From assembly GCA_027459765.1 (NCBI GenBank), contig DAIDHD010000018.1, positions 1 to 52,355 of the forward strand: a stretch of 52,355 nt of DNA, in the 5' to 3' direction. The notes below the pieces were generated by a model. That model worked only from the letters and a program-made list of their open reading frames with translations. It was not told where the DNA came from and made no database searches. Made by a program: the position numbers and the translations under genes. The first letter of the stretch is position 1. Every line of letters starts with the position of its first letter. Of this stretch, positions 16,743 through 25,728 are shown in pieces. The stretch is from Gammaproteobacteria bacterium (GTDB lineage Bacteria; Pseudomonadota; Gammaproteobacteria; Steroidobacterales; Steroidobacteraceae).

Positions 16743-18683
16743 TCAGTCGTTCAACACGACCAGGAACTTGTCGACCGACATCACGCCCTTGGTCGAATCG
16801 AACGGACCCTCTGCGGCCAGTTCCTGAGCGGCCGTCTTGCCGTTCAGATCCGTGGTCAGAGCGGTCACGAAGTCCGTGAACGACGTGAAGGTGTCGATGC
16901 TCTCGCTCTCATGGTGCACGATGGAGAACTGCGGGTTCGTGGCCGAAGCATCGGCGACGAACGTCACGCCATTCGGCAACGACGCGGCATTCTGGATCTG
17001 GTAGCCGATGATCAGGCTCGCCCGATCCGCCGCCTGCAGGGTCGCCTGGGTCACCGCCACGTTGCTGGCGCTCAGTGGCGCCGCGAAGGGCGCCGGATTG
17101 CCGGACTCGGTGAACTCCACCAGGAGCTTGGCCGCGGTGTTCGAGTAGTCCACGAACGTGACCGCGCCGAAATCGGGCGGTGCCGAGCCGAAGGGCGTTA
17201 CGAAGCCCGTGAAGCTCACCGGCTCGCCCTGGGTCAGGGCCGGCAGCGCCAGCGCCGTCGGCACGGTCACGACGTAGTTGGCAGCGCTCGCGTCGTTGGC
17301 GGACGAGCTTCCGGTGCCCGTGAAGTCGAACGCCGTCGCCGGCTGTCCGCCGAGCGATTGCAGGGCCAGCGTGACGCTGCCTGCGCCGCTCGAGACCACC
17401 TGGCCCGTCAACGAGGTCAGCATCAGTCGCGCGCTACCCTGGCTGGCGTCGAGAGTACGGTTGCCCGACGCGTCGGTGCCAGCGGTGCCGAACACCTGCA
17501 GGTGCTGGCCGACGGAGATGTTCTGCACGCCGAACGTGCCGCTCTGGCCGTCCTCGGTCACCGTGGTGGTGGTGGCGACGGTCACCGCAACGCTGCTCGC
17601 GTACTCGCCGCCATCGTCGTCACGGCCGACGAACATGCCGCGGCTGAGGGTCAGCACGTTGCCGCTGCGCGCGGTCACCGTGCCTTCGACACTGTCGAGA
17701 CCCGCACCAGGCACGCTCGTGCCGGCGTAGACCGCGGTCGCGGTGAACGTCTTGCTGGCGACGTCGAACGTGCCCGACGCAGCCGTGAGAGTGCCCGCCG
17801 GCAGGGCGGCGAGCGCGGTGAGGCCGGCGGCGCCGGTGTAGGCGGTGCCGTTGATGGTGTAGGTGGTCGTGGCGGCGACGTTGACCGTGACCTGGTCGCC
17901 GTCGTCCTGGTTGTCGTTGAACGGCCGCAGATTGATCACATAGGAACCGCTGCCCACGCTGACCAGCGGACCGCGCACGCGGATCTGCTTGCTGGCATCC
18001 GGCGCGAGGCTCGCGGAGAGCACGGGGTTGACCGTCACCGTCACGCCGCTCGCCGGGGTCGTGGCGGTGATGCCGGTCGGCGCCACGGTGTTCGAGGCCG
18101 CGAGGTTGAAGTCGAGGGCGAAGTTCGACACCGTGCCCGCGGTGATCACCAAGGGCTGCCCGGCAGGCAGCTGCAGCGACAGCGTGAGCTGGCTGTTCGG
18201 CGACACCAGCGGCGCATTGGTGGTGCCGTTGATCAGATTGGCGGCAGGTACGGTGATGCCGCCCGCGCCGTTGTCGATCACGATGGTGGCGCCGGAGTAA
18301 TCGAGCGTCATGCTCGCCGCGGTATAGCTACCCTCGGGCACCTGTCGAGCGCTGATGATCTCGGAGAGATTCACGAGATTCGCGAAATCGACCTGGGTGG
18401 TTGCGGGCAACGTCTCCACGACCGTGCCGTCGGAGCGCGTGAGCTTGAGCGACACCACGTTGACCATGTAGGAAACGAAGTCACCCGGGGCGTCGGTGAT
18501 CGATACCAGCGCCGTGCCGCTCTTCTGGGACGCCGGCGCCGGCGCCGTCGCGCTCGACATGCCGGAGCCGCCGCCGCAACCGGCGAGCGCGAGCGTGCCG
18601 GCGACACTGGCGGCGAGAACGAGGCTAAAGCACGACCTGGACAGCGCAGCCAGGCTGCGCCAGCGTCGTTGCAATGAGTTCAT
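16743..18683 (-). CDS. DUF4382 domain-containing lipoprotein
   Basis: A 646-residue lipoprotein. The signal peptide carries a lipobox LAGC with Cys36. Residues about 55-205 form a DUF4382 domain, a beta-rich unit opening with TALVSITDAPGDF and including VEVVSLKL-like strands (here VNVVSLKLTRSDG). The rest is Thr/Ser/Val-rich beta repeats with repeated short phrases such as SGTFDVASKTFTATAVY and GSVTLALQSLGG, resembling DUF5666-like modules. It is probably surface or periplasmic; no enzymatic motif is seen. A strong terminator follows. Codon use is like its neighbours. Confidence 0.82.
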   Translation of the reverse strand: MNSLQRRWRSLAALSRSCFSLVLAASVAGTLALAGCGGGSGMSSATAPAPASQKSGTALVSITDAPGDFVSYMVNVVSLKLTRSDGTVVETLPATTQVDFANLVNLSEIISARQVPEGSYTAASMTLDYSGATIVIDNGAGGITVPAANLINGTTNAPLVSPNSQLTLSLQLPAGQPLVITAGTVSNFALDFNLAASNTVAPTGITATTPASGVTVTVNPVLSASLAPDASKQIRVRGPLVSVGSGSYVINLRPFNDNQDDGDQVTVNVAATTTYTINGTAYTGAAGLTALAALPAGTLTAASGTFDVASKTFTATAVYAGTSVPGAGLDSVEGTVTARSGNVLTLSRGMFVGRDDDGGEYASSVAVTVATTTTVTEDGQSGTFGVQNISVGQHLQVFGTAGTDASGNRTLDASQGSARLMLTSLTGQVVSSGAGSVTLALQSLGGQPATAFDFTGTGSSSANDASAANYVVTVPTALALPALTQGEPVSFTGFVTPFGSAPPDFGAVTFVDYSNTAAKLLVEFTESGNPAPFAAPLSASNVAVTQATLQAADRASLIIGYQIQNAASLPNGVTFVADASATNPQFSIVHHESESIDTFTSFTDFVTALTTDLNGKTAAQELAAEGPFDSTKGVMSVDKFLVVLND

Positions 18684-19008
18684 GACGAAACTCCTCTTGA
18701 TTCCGATTTATTCGAAGATTTGCACACGGATCGCGCGTCGGACGGCGAGGATCGTCCGGCGCGAGACGCACAGTGTTCTGCCATGTCGGGGAATTCCTCA
18801 ACTGTCGCAGCGATCCGACAGGAGCGGCCTCGCCGTTGCGCCGATCGGCGCAATCCCCGGCGTCCGCCGGCCGGCGGACCCGCGTACCCGGTCATGTATA
18901 ATGAAGCCCGCGTAACCTGCGAGCGGGTCGCCCGGTCGAGGGTTAAACTGGCAGCTTTAGGCGCCGGATCCGTGCCGGCGACGACCGCTTCGCTTCCGAT
19001 ACCATCCC
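18684..19008. other. divergent intergenic region between DUF4382 gene and ribA
   Basis: This 325-bp region separates the starts of the DUF4382 gene (minus) and ribA (plus). It holds a clear TATAAT at 18897-18902 that could serve as the ribA -10, leaving a leader of about 100 nt with a short CCCGC/GCGGG stem. No -35 close to consensus is visible. The leader lacks the conserved blocks of an FMN riboswitch as far as I can read. No supported ORF lies here. Confidence 0.5.
18897..18902 (+). promoter_or_regulatory. putative -10 box upstream of ribA
   Basis: TATAAT, a perfect -10 hexamer in an otherwise GC-rich stretch, lies about 106 bp before the ribA GTG. The matching -35 region is poor, so the assignment rests on the single hexamer. 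Confidence 0.35.
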
Positions 19009-19665
19009 GTGAGTCCGACCGACAGTCTCCGCCGCTCCGCCGCCGTCGCTCCCGCCACCGTGGAGTGGAGGGCGAGCTGCCTGCTGCCCACGCGCTGGGC
19101 GCAGTTCGAGGCGCACGTGTTCGTGGAGCCCGCGACCGGCAAGGAGCACATGGCGCTTGCGCTCGGGGATGTCGCCGGAGGCGGCCGACTGCTCGCCCGC
19201 GTTCATTCGGAGTGTCTCACCGGCGACACCTTGTTCAGCCAGCGCTGCGATTGCGGCGCGCAGCTCGAAACGGCGCTGCGTCGCATTGCGACCGCCGGAC
19301 GGGGTCTCCTTCTCTACCTGCGACAGGAAGGACGCGGTATCGGACTCATGAACAAGATCCGGGCCTACGCCTTGCAGGACCGCGGTGCGGATACCGTGGA
19401 GGCGAACCACGCGCTGGGATTCGCCGACGACCTGCGAAGCTACGACATCGCGGCGCCGATGCTGCGTCGATTCGGCGTCACCGCGCTCGACTTGATGACC
19501 AACAATCCGCGCAAGGTCGAGGCGCTCTCCGCGCTCGGTTTCGACGTGCGTCGCGTACCGCTGACCACGGGCGGCACCGCCTTCAATGCCGCCTATCTCG
19601 CCACCAAGGCGAGCAAGCTCGGCCACCTGCTGTCCGAGGAATCGGACGGCGGCGATTCGACCTAG
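19009..19665 (+). CDS. ribA: GTP cyclohydrolase II
   Basis: A 218-residue stand-alone GTP cyclohydrolase II, which opens GTP to start riboflavin synthesis. Zinc ligands are Cys69, Cys80 and Cys82 in HSECLTGDTLFSQRCDCGAQ. The active-site run YLRQEGRGIGLMNKIRAY and the TNNPRKVEAL segment are intact. The start is a GTG at 19009; the first 15 residues are unconserved. There is no fused RibB domain. It converges with the DsbA-like gene, with 21 bp between stops. Confidence 0.95.
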   Translation: MSPTDSLRRSAAVAPATVEWRASCLLPTRWAQFEAHVFVEPATGKEHMALALGDVAGGGRLLARVHSECLTGDTLFSQRCDCGAQLETALRRIATAGRGLLLYLRQEGRGIGLMNKIRAYALQDRGADTVEANHALGFADDLRSYDIAAPMLRRFGVTALDLMTNNPRKVEALSALGFDVRRVPLTTGGTAFNAAYLATKASKLGHLLSEESDGGDST

Positions 19666-19686
19666 GAACGTCCGGCGGGCGAGTCG

Positions 19687-20361
19687 TCAGCGCTTCTGCC
19701 GCGCTTCGCGCCTCGCCTGTGCGACCAGGGAGTCGAGCGCCGCCTCGTCCGGAGCGCCCGGGGCGAGTATCCGGCCGACCAGCAAGCCCGGAGTCCCCTG
19801 CAGGTCGAGGTGATCGGCCTCGCGCTCATTGCGCGCGAGTTCGTCGGCGATCTCACGGTCGTGGCGCTTCATGTCGGCGTGCACGGCCGTGACGTCGATG
19901 CCCGCGTTGGCCAGCACCGCGTCCACGTCGGCGTCGGCTTTCAGGCGCGGCCCCGCCAGCAGCGCATCGTGGGCGGCCACGTACTTGCCCTGCCAACTGG
20001 CGGCGAGCGCCGCGCGCGCCGCATAGACGGACACCGGGCCGAGTATCGGCCAGTCCTTGTAGAGCAGAGCGACCTTGGGATCTCGAGCGAGCAGCGCGCG
20101 CAACGGTTGCGCGAGACGCTTGCAATAGGGACAGTTGTAGTCGAAGTACTCGACCACCACCACGTCGGCGGAAGTGGTCCCGACCGGCGGGATCCGCGGG
20201 TGGGCGAGGATGGCGCGCTCGCCTTCGGCCGTGATGCGTGCGAAATCGGAATCCTGGGCTCGCGTCGAGACGGCGAGGGCCGCGCAGCAGGCGATCGCCG
20301 CCAGTGCAATCCAGGCACGAATGGTGCGCGTCGAAGCGGAACGGGGAACGCTAGTATTCAA
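19687..20361 (-). CDS. DsbA family thiol:disulfide protein
   Basis: A 224-residue exported thioredoxin-fold protein. Residues about 14-36 form a signal peptide ending STRAQ. The redox site is Cys77-Pro-Tyr-Cys80 in YFDYNCPYCKRL, and the cis-Pro loop is GTPGLLVG. A helical insert separates the two halves of the fold. The architecture fits the DsbA/ScsC/BdbD group that oxidises or isomerises disulfides in the periplasm. No DsbB partner is nearby. It follows the second HDOD gene by 18 bp on the same strand. Confidence 0.87.
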   Translation of the reverse strand: MNTSVPRSASTRTIRAWIALAAIACCAALAVSTRAQDSDFARITAEGERAILAHPRIPPVGTTSADVVVVEYFDYNCPYCKRLAQPLRALLARDPKVALLYKDWPILGPVSVYAARAALAASWQGKYVAAHDALLAGPRLKADADVDAVLANAGIDVTAVHADMKRHDREIADELARNEREADHLDLQGTPGLLVGRILAPGAPDEAALDSLVAQARREARQKR

Positions 20362-20379
20362 GAAGTGGCTCCGGAGGGC

Positions 20380-21192
20380 TCAAGGGCGCGCCAGCGCGCG
20401 GAACATTTCGCTGGTTCGCACGGGCACCTCGGCCGCCGCGCGCTCGAGCGCGTTCGGCGGCACCCGCGCAGCTTCAGCATACTCCTGCGTCCTGTGCGCG
20501 TGCGCGTCGGTTGCGTATCCCATTCCGAGTCGCTGAGCCATCTCGTCGGCCAGGCTGACGATGCAGGCGAGCCGCCGCAGATCCGCGGGCGCCGCCAGAG
20601 GGTCGTCGTGATGCGCGGTGAGGCTCGAAAGCCACGGGGGAAGGTTCCAGGCCTGGATGAGTACGCCGCCGATCTCGGCGTGGCTCCACGTTTCCAGGAC
20701 GCTCCGGTCCGCAGTCTCGGTCGGTGCCTCGAGGCTCGCAATCACGGCTGCGCCGATGTCGTGCAAGAGGCCGCTGATGAACGCGTCGCCGCGCTGCTCC
20801 AGGCGCACTGCGTCGGCGAGTGCCTGCGCGCCGACGGCGGTGGCGATCGAGTGCCGCAATAGTTGCGCACCCTGCGCCGGATCGGCGCCGGAAGGCAGCG
20901 CGCGACCGAGGCAGCCCGCGGCGGCGATGCCGCGCACCGCGTCCTGGCCCAGCACGAGTACCGCGCGCTTGACGCTGCTCACCGTGCCCGACATGCCGTA
21001 GTACGCGGAGTTCGCGACTCGCAGGATGCGCATGGTGAGGTTCGGTTCGGTACTGACGAGTCGCGCGATCCCCGCGCCGTCGAGCGAGTCGCTCCACAGC
21101 GCGGCCAGCAGCCGCGGGATCGTGGCGGCGCTGGCGACAGGACCCATCGAGCCGGCGATGCGAACGATGATTTTTCGACTGTGTTCGTCCAT
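20380..21192 (-). CDS. HDOD domain signalling protein (HD motif retained)
   Basis: A 270-residue single-domain HDOD protein. Signs are IARLVSTEPNLTMRILRVANSAYYGM, VKRAVLVLGQDAVRGIA and GLLHDIGAAVIA. Unlike the HDOD protein at 8467-9321, the His-Asp pair is kept (LLHDIG), with a further His-rich segment LTAHHDDPLAA, though HDOD proteins usually lack the full HD metal site. It is divergent from the PAS-GGDEF-EAL gene (229 bp between starts), so the two may form a signalling unit. It probably shares a transcript with the DsbA-like gene. Confidence 0.85.
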   Translation of the reverse strand: MDEHSRKIIVRIAGSMGPVASAATIPRLLAALWSDSLDGAGIARLVSTEPNLTMRILRVANSAYYGMSGTVSSVKRAVLVLGQDAVRGIAAAGCLGRALPSGADPAQGAQLLRHSIATAVGAQALADAVRLEQRGDAFISGLLHDIGAAVIASLEAPTETADRSVLETWSHAEIGGVLIQAWNLPPWLSSLTAHHDDPLAAPADLRRLACIVSLADEMAQRLGMGYATDAHAHRTQEYAEAARVPPNALERAAAEVPVRTSEMFRALARP

Positions 21193-21421
21193 CTAATTCG
21201 GGCGATTGCCGGGCGCGTGTGCGGGATTCCCTCAATGCCGCATGGTGGCTTCCGGGTCGTCGAGTTGCGCGGACTGTCACCGATTTTGGCCGTCCGCGTC
21301 AAACCGGACGTGGCCGGCTCAAGTGTCGCTACCACCTGCCGACAGGTCCTCGAAAGGCCCGGTGAGCGGCGAGCCGACGCCGTGGGCGCCGCCGAGGCCT
21401 GCCGCGACCGATGGGAGACAC

Positions 21422-23929
21422 GTGAGCAGTTCGGACCTCAAGCGGACATCCAGGGCGTCGATTCGCAGCCAATCAATCCCATCGGGCGGTGCCGAGCACG
21501 CCGAACCGGTCGAGTGGATGAGCGCCGCGCTGCCCGATCTGTGCGTCGCGCGCTTCCGGCTGGACGGGCACATCGACTTCGCGAGTCCCTCACTGCGCGC
21601 TTTGCTGGGCTACGGCGCCGGCGAAGCACCGCGATCGAGCTATCTCGACACCATCCGAACCGTGGACGGGTCGGCGTCCGCGAGCGCCTGGTCCCGCGCG
21701 CTGGCCGGCGAGCAGGTCTCGGGACGTTTCCGTGTGCTCGGCAGGCAGGGTCGGAGCGTGTGGATGGAGGGTACCCAGGGGCTGGTGCGCGGTGCAGGCG
21801 GGGAGCCGCTCGCGGTGCTCCTCTGCGGTGTGGACGTGTCCACCAAGCATCTGCGCAGCACCGACTGCGAGGCGCAGTTGCGCGCCATCACCCGTTCGCT
21901 GCCGGTGGTCGAGTTCGACCTGCAGGGGCACATCATCGCGGCCAACGACCGATTCCTGGAACAAATGGGTTACCGCTTCGAGGAACTCGTCGGGCGGCAC
22001 CACGCGGTGTTGCTCGACCCGCGCGATGCGGCCTCAGAGCAGCAGACCGCGCTGTGGAGCGACTTGCGGGAGGGCCGCTTCGGCAGTGGCCGCTTCCGAC
22101 GCCGGACCAAGGACGGGCGCACGGTGTGGATCGTGGCCTCCATCCACCCGATCCTCGACGACGACGGCATTCCGGCCAAAGTGGTCGAGTACGCTGCCGA
22201 TATCACCGAGCGTGCAGCGATGGATGCACGGCTGGCGGCCAGCGAGTTGCGCTTTCGCGGATTGTTCGAGTCTTCACCGGTGGGCATGGTGCTGTCCGAC
22301 GCAGATGCGGGGCAGATACTCGAGATGAACGATGCCTTCCTGCGTTACACGGGATACGGGCGGCAGGAACTGATCGGTACGGCCATGCCGCAGCTCGGCC
22401 CCGACGGCGCGGCCGTGCGCCACGCAGGACACGCCAGCGGCGACCTCGAAGCCTGCCGCTTCGGCCCCATCGAGCGCCGTATCCCCTGTCGCGACGGCTC
22501 GATACTCGAGGCGCTGGTGGCGGGGATGCGCACCATCGATGCCGAGGGCCGCGAGGTACTGTGGTCTTTGGTCCAGGACATTTCGCAGCGCAAGGCGCTC
22601 GAACATGAATTGCGCACCGCGGCACGGCTCGACAAGCTCACCGGTCTGTACAACCGTGCAGAATTCCTCACGAGACTGCGCGTCGCACTGCGTCGCGCCG
22701 CGGACGGCGGCAGCGCGCTCTGCGCGGTGCTGTTCCTCGACCTCGATCGCTTCAAGCTGATCAACGATACGCTCGGCCACGATGCGGGTGACGCGCTGCT
22801 CAAGGCGTTCTCGGCCCGCCTGCGCGTCGAACTCGGCGCCGCGGACCCCGGCGAAGATGCGCCTGCCGGCGACGTCGTGGCGCGGTTCGGCGGCGACGAG
22901 TTTGCGGTGCTGGCCGACGGACTGCCGGATGCCGCCGCAGCCGAGGCTCTGGCCGCTCGGCTGCTGGCCGCCGCGACCCGTCCCTATGAACTGTCGGGCC
23001 GCGAAGTGCACTCCTCGGTGAGCGTGGGTATCGTGCTGAGTCGTGGAGAAGAGTCGGCGGAGACCGTGATGCGGCACGCCGACGTGGCGATGTACGAGGC
23101 GAAGCACGCCGGGAAGCGGCGCTGCGTGACCTTCAACGACGCCATGCAGGTGCGTCTGTCCCGCGAACTCGCGATCGAGAGCGCGCTCCGGCGTGCGCTC
23201 GATGCGGGTCAGCTCTATCTCGTCTATCAACCGATCGTCGACCTCGGATCCCGGCGGGTGGTATCGGCCGAGGCGCTGTTGCGCTGGACGCATCCGGAGC
23301 TGGGACCTTTGAGTCCGAGCGAGTTCATTCCGATTGCCGAGGATTCGGGCCTGATCATTCCGATCGGGCATTGGGTGCTCGACGCCGCCTGCCGACAGTT
23401 CATGCAATGGCGGGCGCTCTGCCCGCAGCGCGCGCCCGACACGATCAGCGTCAACGTGGCACGAGCGCAGCTCGCGCTGGGGGAGCAACTCATCGAACAG
23501 ATCCGCGACGTCATGCAGCGACGCGGCATGCCGCCAGGCAGTCTGCAAGTGGAGATCACGGAGCGGGAGGTGATGCGGGACCCGGAGGTGTCACTGCGGC
23601 TGATCGAGTCGATCCACAAGCTCGGCGTGAGGCTCGCGATGGACGACTTCGGCACCGGCGCGTCCTCGCTCGGTTGCCTGCGCGCCTATCCTTTCGACAC
23701 CATCAAGATCGACAGGACCTTCCTCGGCGGACTCGACGCCGACCGGGACGTGCTCGCGGTCATGCACGCCACGGTGCAACTCATCGAGAACCTCGGCAAA
23801 TCGAGCGTCGCCGAAGGCATCGAGAGTCCGACTCAGGTGGCGATTCTGCAGTCCCTGGGGTGTCGGTTCGGTCAGGGATACCTTCTCGGCCGCCCCGTGG
23901 CGGCCGAGAAATTCCTGGACTCCAAGTAG
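21422..23929 (+). CDS. PAS-PAS-PAS-GGDEF-EAL cyclic-di-GMP protein
   Basis: An 835-residue cytoplasmic signalling protein with no membrane segment. Three PAS-type sensor domains occupy about residues 38-145, 150-265 and 275-395, followed by GGDEF (about 400-570) and EAL (about 580-830). The cyclase motif GGDEF at 490-494 is intact. The inhibitory I-site before it reads PAGD, so its Arg is missing. The phosphodiesterase residues look complete: EALLRW at 617, VNVARAQL, EITEREV, MDDFGTG, AEGIES and GQGYL. The start is a GTG at 21422 with a GGGAG ribosome site just upstream; the frame is open further up without homology. Both activities are possible. Confidence 0.93.
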   Translation: MSSSDLKRTSRASIRSQSIPSGGAEHAEPVEWMSAALPDLCVARFRLDGHIDFASPSLRALLGYGAGEAPRSSYLDTIRTVDGSASASAWSRALAGEQVSGRFRVLGRQGRSVWMEGTQGLVRGAGGEPLAVLLCGVDVSTKHLRSTDCEAQLRAITRSLPVVEFDLQGHIIAANDRFLEQMGYRFEELVGRHHAVLLDPRDAASEQQTALWSDLREGRFGSGRFRRRTKDGRTVWIVASIHPILDDDGIPAKVVEYAADITERAAMDARLAASELRFRGLFESSPVGMVLSDADAGQILEMNDAFLRYTGYGRQELIGTAMPQLGPDGAAVRHAGHASGDLEACRFGPIERRIPCRDGSILEALVAGMRTIDAEGREVLWSLVQDISQRKALEHELRTAARLDKLTGLYNRAEFLTRLRVALRRAADGGSALCAVLFLDLDRFKLINDTLGHDAGDALLKAFSARLRVELGAADPGEDAPAGDVVARFGGDEFAVLADGLPDAAAAEALAARLLAAATRPYELSGREVHSSVSVGIVLSRGEESAETVMRHADVAMYEAKHAGKRRCVTFNDAMQVRLSRELAIESALRRALDAGQLYLVYQPIVDLGSRRVVSAEALLRWTHPELGPLSPSEFIPIAEDSGLIIPIGHWVLDAACRQFMQWRALCPQRAPDTISVNVARAQLALGEQLIEQIRDVMQRRGMPPGSLQVEITEREVMRDPEVSLRLIESIHKLGVRLAMDDFGTGASSLGCLRAYPFDTIKIDRTFLGGLDADRDVLAVMHATVQLIENLGKSSVAEGIESPTQVAILQSLGCRFGQGYLLGRPVAAEKFLDSK

Positions 23930-23936
23930 CCCGTGC

Positions 23937-25178
23937 TCACCAGCGGCGCTGTCCGCCCTGGCGCGGAGCGGGTGCATTGAAGGCGCGCGTCGGCTGGAAG
24001 CGGGCGGGTGACGGAGAGTAGCTGCGAGTCGGCATGCGCGGCTGGGCGTAATTGAAGTTGCGCGCGGGCTGGTAGTTGCGTGCCGGCTGGTAGTTCCAAG
24101 CCCTCTGCGAGTAGCCGCGGTTCTGCGCCTGGGCGTAGTTGTAGTTGCGCGCGGGCTGGTAGTTGCGCGCGGGCTGGTAGTTGCGCGCGGGCTGGTAGTT
24201 GCGCGTGGGCTGGTAGCTCCGGGCCGGCGAGTAATTATTCGCCGGGCGGGCATAACCGCGGTTCTGCGCCTGGGCGTAGTTGTAGTTGCGCGTGGGCTGG
24301 TAGTTACGGGCCGACTGGTAATTGCGCGTGGGCTGGTAGTTGTGCGCGGGCTGGTAGTTGCGCGCGCCGCTCCCGAAGCCGTTGCCCGCGGATCCAGTGA
24401 GCGTACGACCATACGCGCCGTTGCCCGCCGGACCGCGTCCGCCGCCGGGCGCACCGCGTGCGGCGGTCACGCCGGGAGCGCGGAACTGGCCGACCCGGGG
24501 CGTCGCGGCGACGGCCGGATGGCCGTGGTTCGCCGACGCGAACGCCGCGGGAGCGGTACGAGCCTGGGACGCCTGGGAGCGCTGTGCGTTCGTGAGTCCG
24601 TAGTGCGGCTCGCGCGCGGCCTGCCAGTCGCCGCCGTGAGGCTGGGCGTGCACGCCATTGGGTCCGTTGAAGCTCGGCCGATTGGCGGCATTGGCTGCTT
24701 CGTAGACCCGGTGATCGTAGACGTTGGTGATGTTGACGTTGGAGATGTTGGTCACGGAGCGGTTGTAGAAGAAGTCGCCGCCGCGCCAGTAGCCGCCCTC
24801 GAAGCCGGCGCCGAAGTAGCCGAAGCCGTAATTGATGCCGCCGTAGAACCCGACGTGCGGCCCCCAGTAGCCGTCGTGCCAGATGTACGAGCCGCCGATC
24901 AGACCCCAGTAGCCGGGCGTCCACAGCAAACCAACCGCCGGCGGCAACACCCAGGTGCCGGGCACCCAGTAGTAATCCTCGTCGTCACCGGAGTACGACC
25001 AATAGCCCGGAGTCCACAGGTACCCGGGTCCGGGGCATGGCGGCTGGACGTACACGGGTAACGGTGGCGGTGCGAAGCCCACCGAGATGCCCACGTCCCA
25101 GAACGCGAAGGAGGTGGAGGGATGCGCCGCGACCAGCGCGGCGACCAGAGCGGCACTAGCGAGGGTCTTTCGCAGCAT
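23937..25178 (-). CDS. YXWGXW-type secreted protein with Tyr/Asn-rich repeat tail
   Basis: A 413-residue exported protein. Residues 1-26 are a signal peptide (ending TSFAF). The N-terminal third has aromatic repeats such as LWTPGYWSYS, YYWVPGTWV, LWTPGYWGL and IWHDGYWGPHVGFYGGINYGFGYFG, the YXWGXW pattern of small exported or outer-membrane-associated proteins. The last 110 or so residues are low complexity, built from a hexapeptide like RNYQPA with Tyr every six residues. The pattern resembles disordered or adhesive structural proteins more than enzymes. The function is unknown. It converges with the PAS-GGDEF-EAL gene, seven bp apart. Confidence 0.8.
   Translation of the reverse strand: MLRKTLASAALVAALVAAHPSTSFAFWDVGISVGFAPPPLPVYVQPPCPGPGYLWTPGYWSYSGDDEDYYWVPGTWVLPPAVGLLWTPGYWGLIGGSYIWHDGYWGPHVGFYGGINYGFGYFGAGFEGGYWRGGDFFYNRSVTNISNVNITNVYDHRVYEAANAANRPSFNGPNGVHAQPHGGDWQAAREPHYGLTNAQRSQASQARTAPAAFASANHGHPAVAATPRVGQFRAPGVTAARGAPGGGRGPAGNGAYGRTLTGSAGNGFGSGARNYQPAHNYQPTRNYQSARNYQPTRNYNYAQAQNRGYARPANNYSPARSYQPTRNYQPARNYQPARNYQPARNYNYAQAQNRGYSQRAWNYQPARNYQPARNFNYAQPRMPTRSYSPSPARFQPTRAFNAPAPRQGGQRRW
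24041..24366 (-). repeat. 18-bp (hexapeptide) tandem repeats in the YXWGXW-type gene
   Basis: Near-identical 18-bp units coding RNYQPA or RNYQPT recur through this stretch. A longer block coding NYNYAQAQNRGY occurs twice, 141 bp apart (starting near 24111 and 24252), so the array shows higher-order duplication. The units keep the reading frame open. Confidence 0.85.
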
Positions 25179-25281
25179 GGTGAATCACCTTCGGGAGCCC
25201 GCGCGTCGGCCGAGGTCGTGCGGCCAGTGCCTGGCGCAGTGCTCCGGATTCGAACGTCCAATACACTTCCACAGGAAGCAT

Positions 25282-25304
25282 AACGCCGCCTCGGGGGCGG
25301 CGTT
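25282..25304. other. GC-rich hairpin between two minus-strand genes
   Basis: AACGCCGCC and GGCGGCGTT form a perfect 9-bp stem with a 5-nt loop. A second inverted repeat, AATCCCC/GGGGATT, follows at 25323-25339. They lie between the small conserved gene and the YXWGXW-type gene. Neither is followed by a good U-run, so terminator activity is uncertain; the pair may mark the end of the small gene's transcript. Confidence 0.35.
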
Positions 25305-25348
25305 GACGATCGTCGAGGCGTGAATCCCCGCGGGGGATTAATTGCGTG

Positions 25349-25591
25349 TCATCTTCGGCCGGAGCGCGGCCGGCGTCGACCCTGCGGGTTCGAGGCGGGC
25401 TGCGGCAGTTCGGTGGCCGGTCGGGGGTCTTCGACCAGCGTCAGCGTGTCGTCGAGGTTGATCGACTCGCCGTCGGTCGCGCGGGTGCGGACCCACACCG
25501 CATTGCCGCGGGCGTCGTGTTCCACGCGTCCTCCCGGACCGCCCGGTTGACGGGGAAAGTGGGGTCGGCGCAGTTTGACGGTGTCGGGCAT
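25349..25591 (-). CDS. small conserved hypothetical protein
   Basis: An 80-residue basic protein with the core GRVEHDARGNAVWVRTRATD followed by an acidic DDTLTLVED stretch and an Arg-rich tail. Short proteins with a similar EHDxRGNAVW core occur in other proteobacteria as far as I recall, but I know no function. There is no signal peptide and no strong ribosome site. It is the only reading in this region with ordinary composition rather than an Arg/Pro-rich shadow. Confidence 0.55.
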   Translation of the reverse strand: MPDTVKLRRPHFPRQPGGPGGRVEHDARGNAVWVRTRATDGESINLDDTLTLVEDPRPATELPQPASNPQGRRRPRSGRR

Positions 25592-25728
25592 GGGCGGATC
25601 TCGCGGGCGTTACTGAAGGCGGACGACTCGCGCCAGGGATGGTAACCGAGAAGCGGTCGTGGATTCGTGATCGGCGTCACCCGTCGCGCTACTATCTCTC
25701 CTTTTGTTAGAGATCTTTAAGGAGCACC

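Noticed and set aside
16587-18677. Long plus-strand open frame opposite the DUF4382 gene
   Set aside because: Its translation is Arg/Gly/Ala/His-rich without domains, and it mirrors a gene with a signal peptide, lipobox and terminator on the other strand. High GC makes such antisense frames common; similar ones at 40313-42676 and 36929-39385 were rejected for the same reason.
18903-19008. FMN riboswitch in the ribA leader
   Set aside because: A leader of about 100 nt is possible, but I could not find the conserved blocks of the FMN aptamer, and only a short CCCGC/GCGGG stem is evident. A covariance-model search would settle it.
24041-24366. CRISPR array
   Set aside because: The repeats are 18-bp, coding, in frame and without unique spacers.
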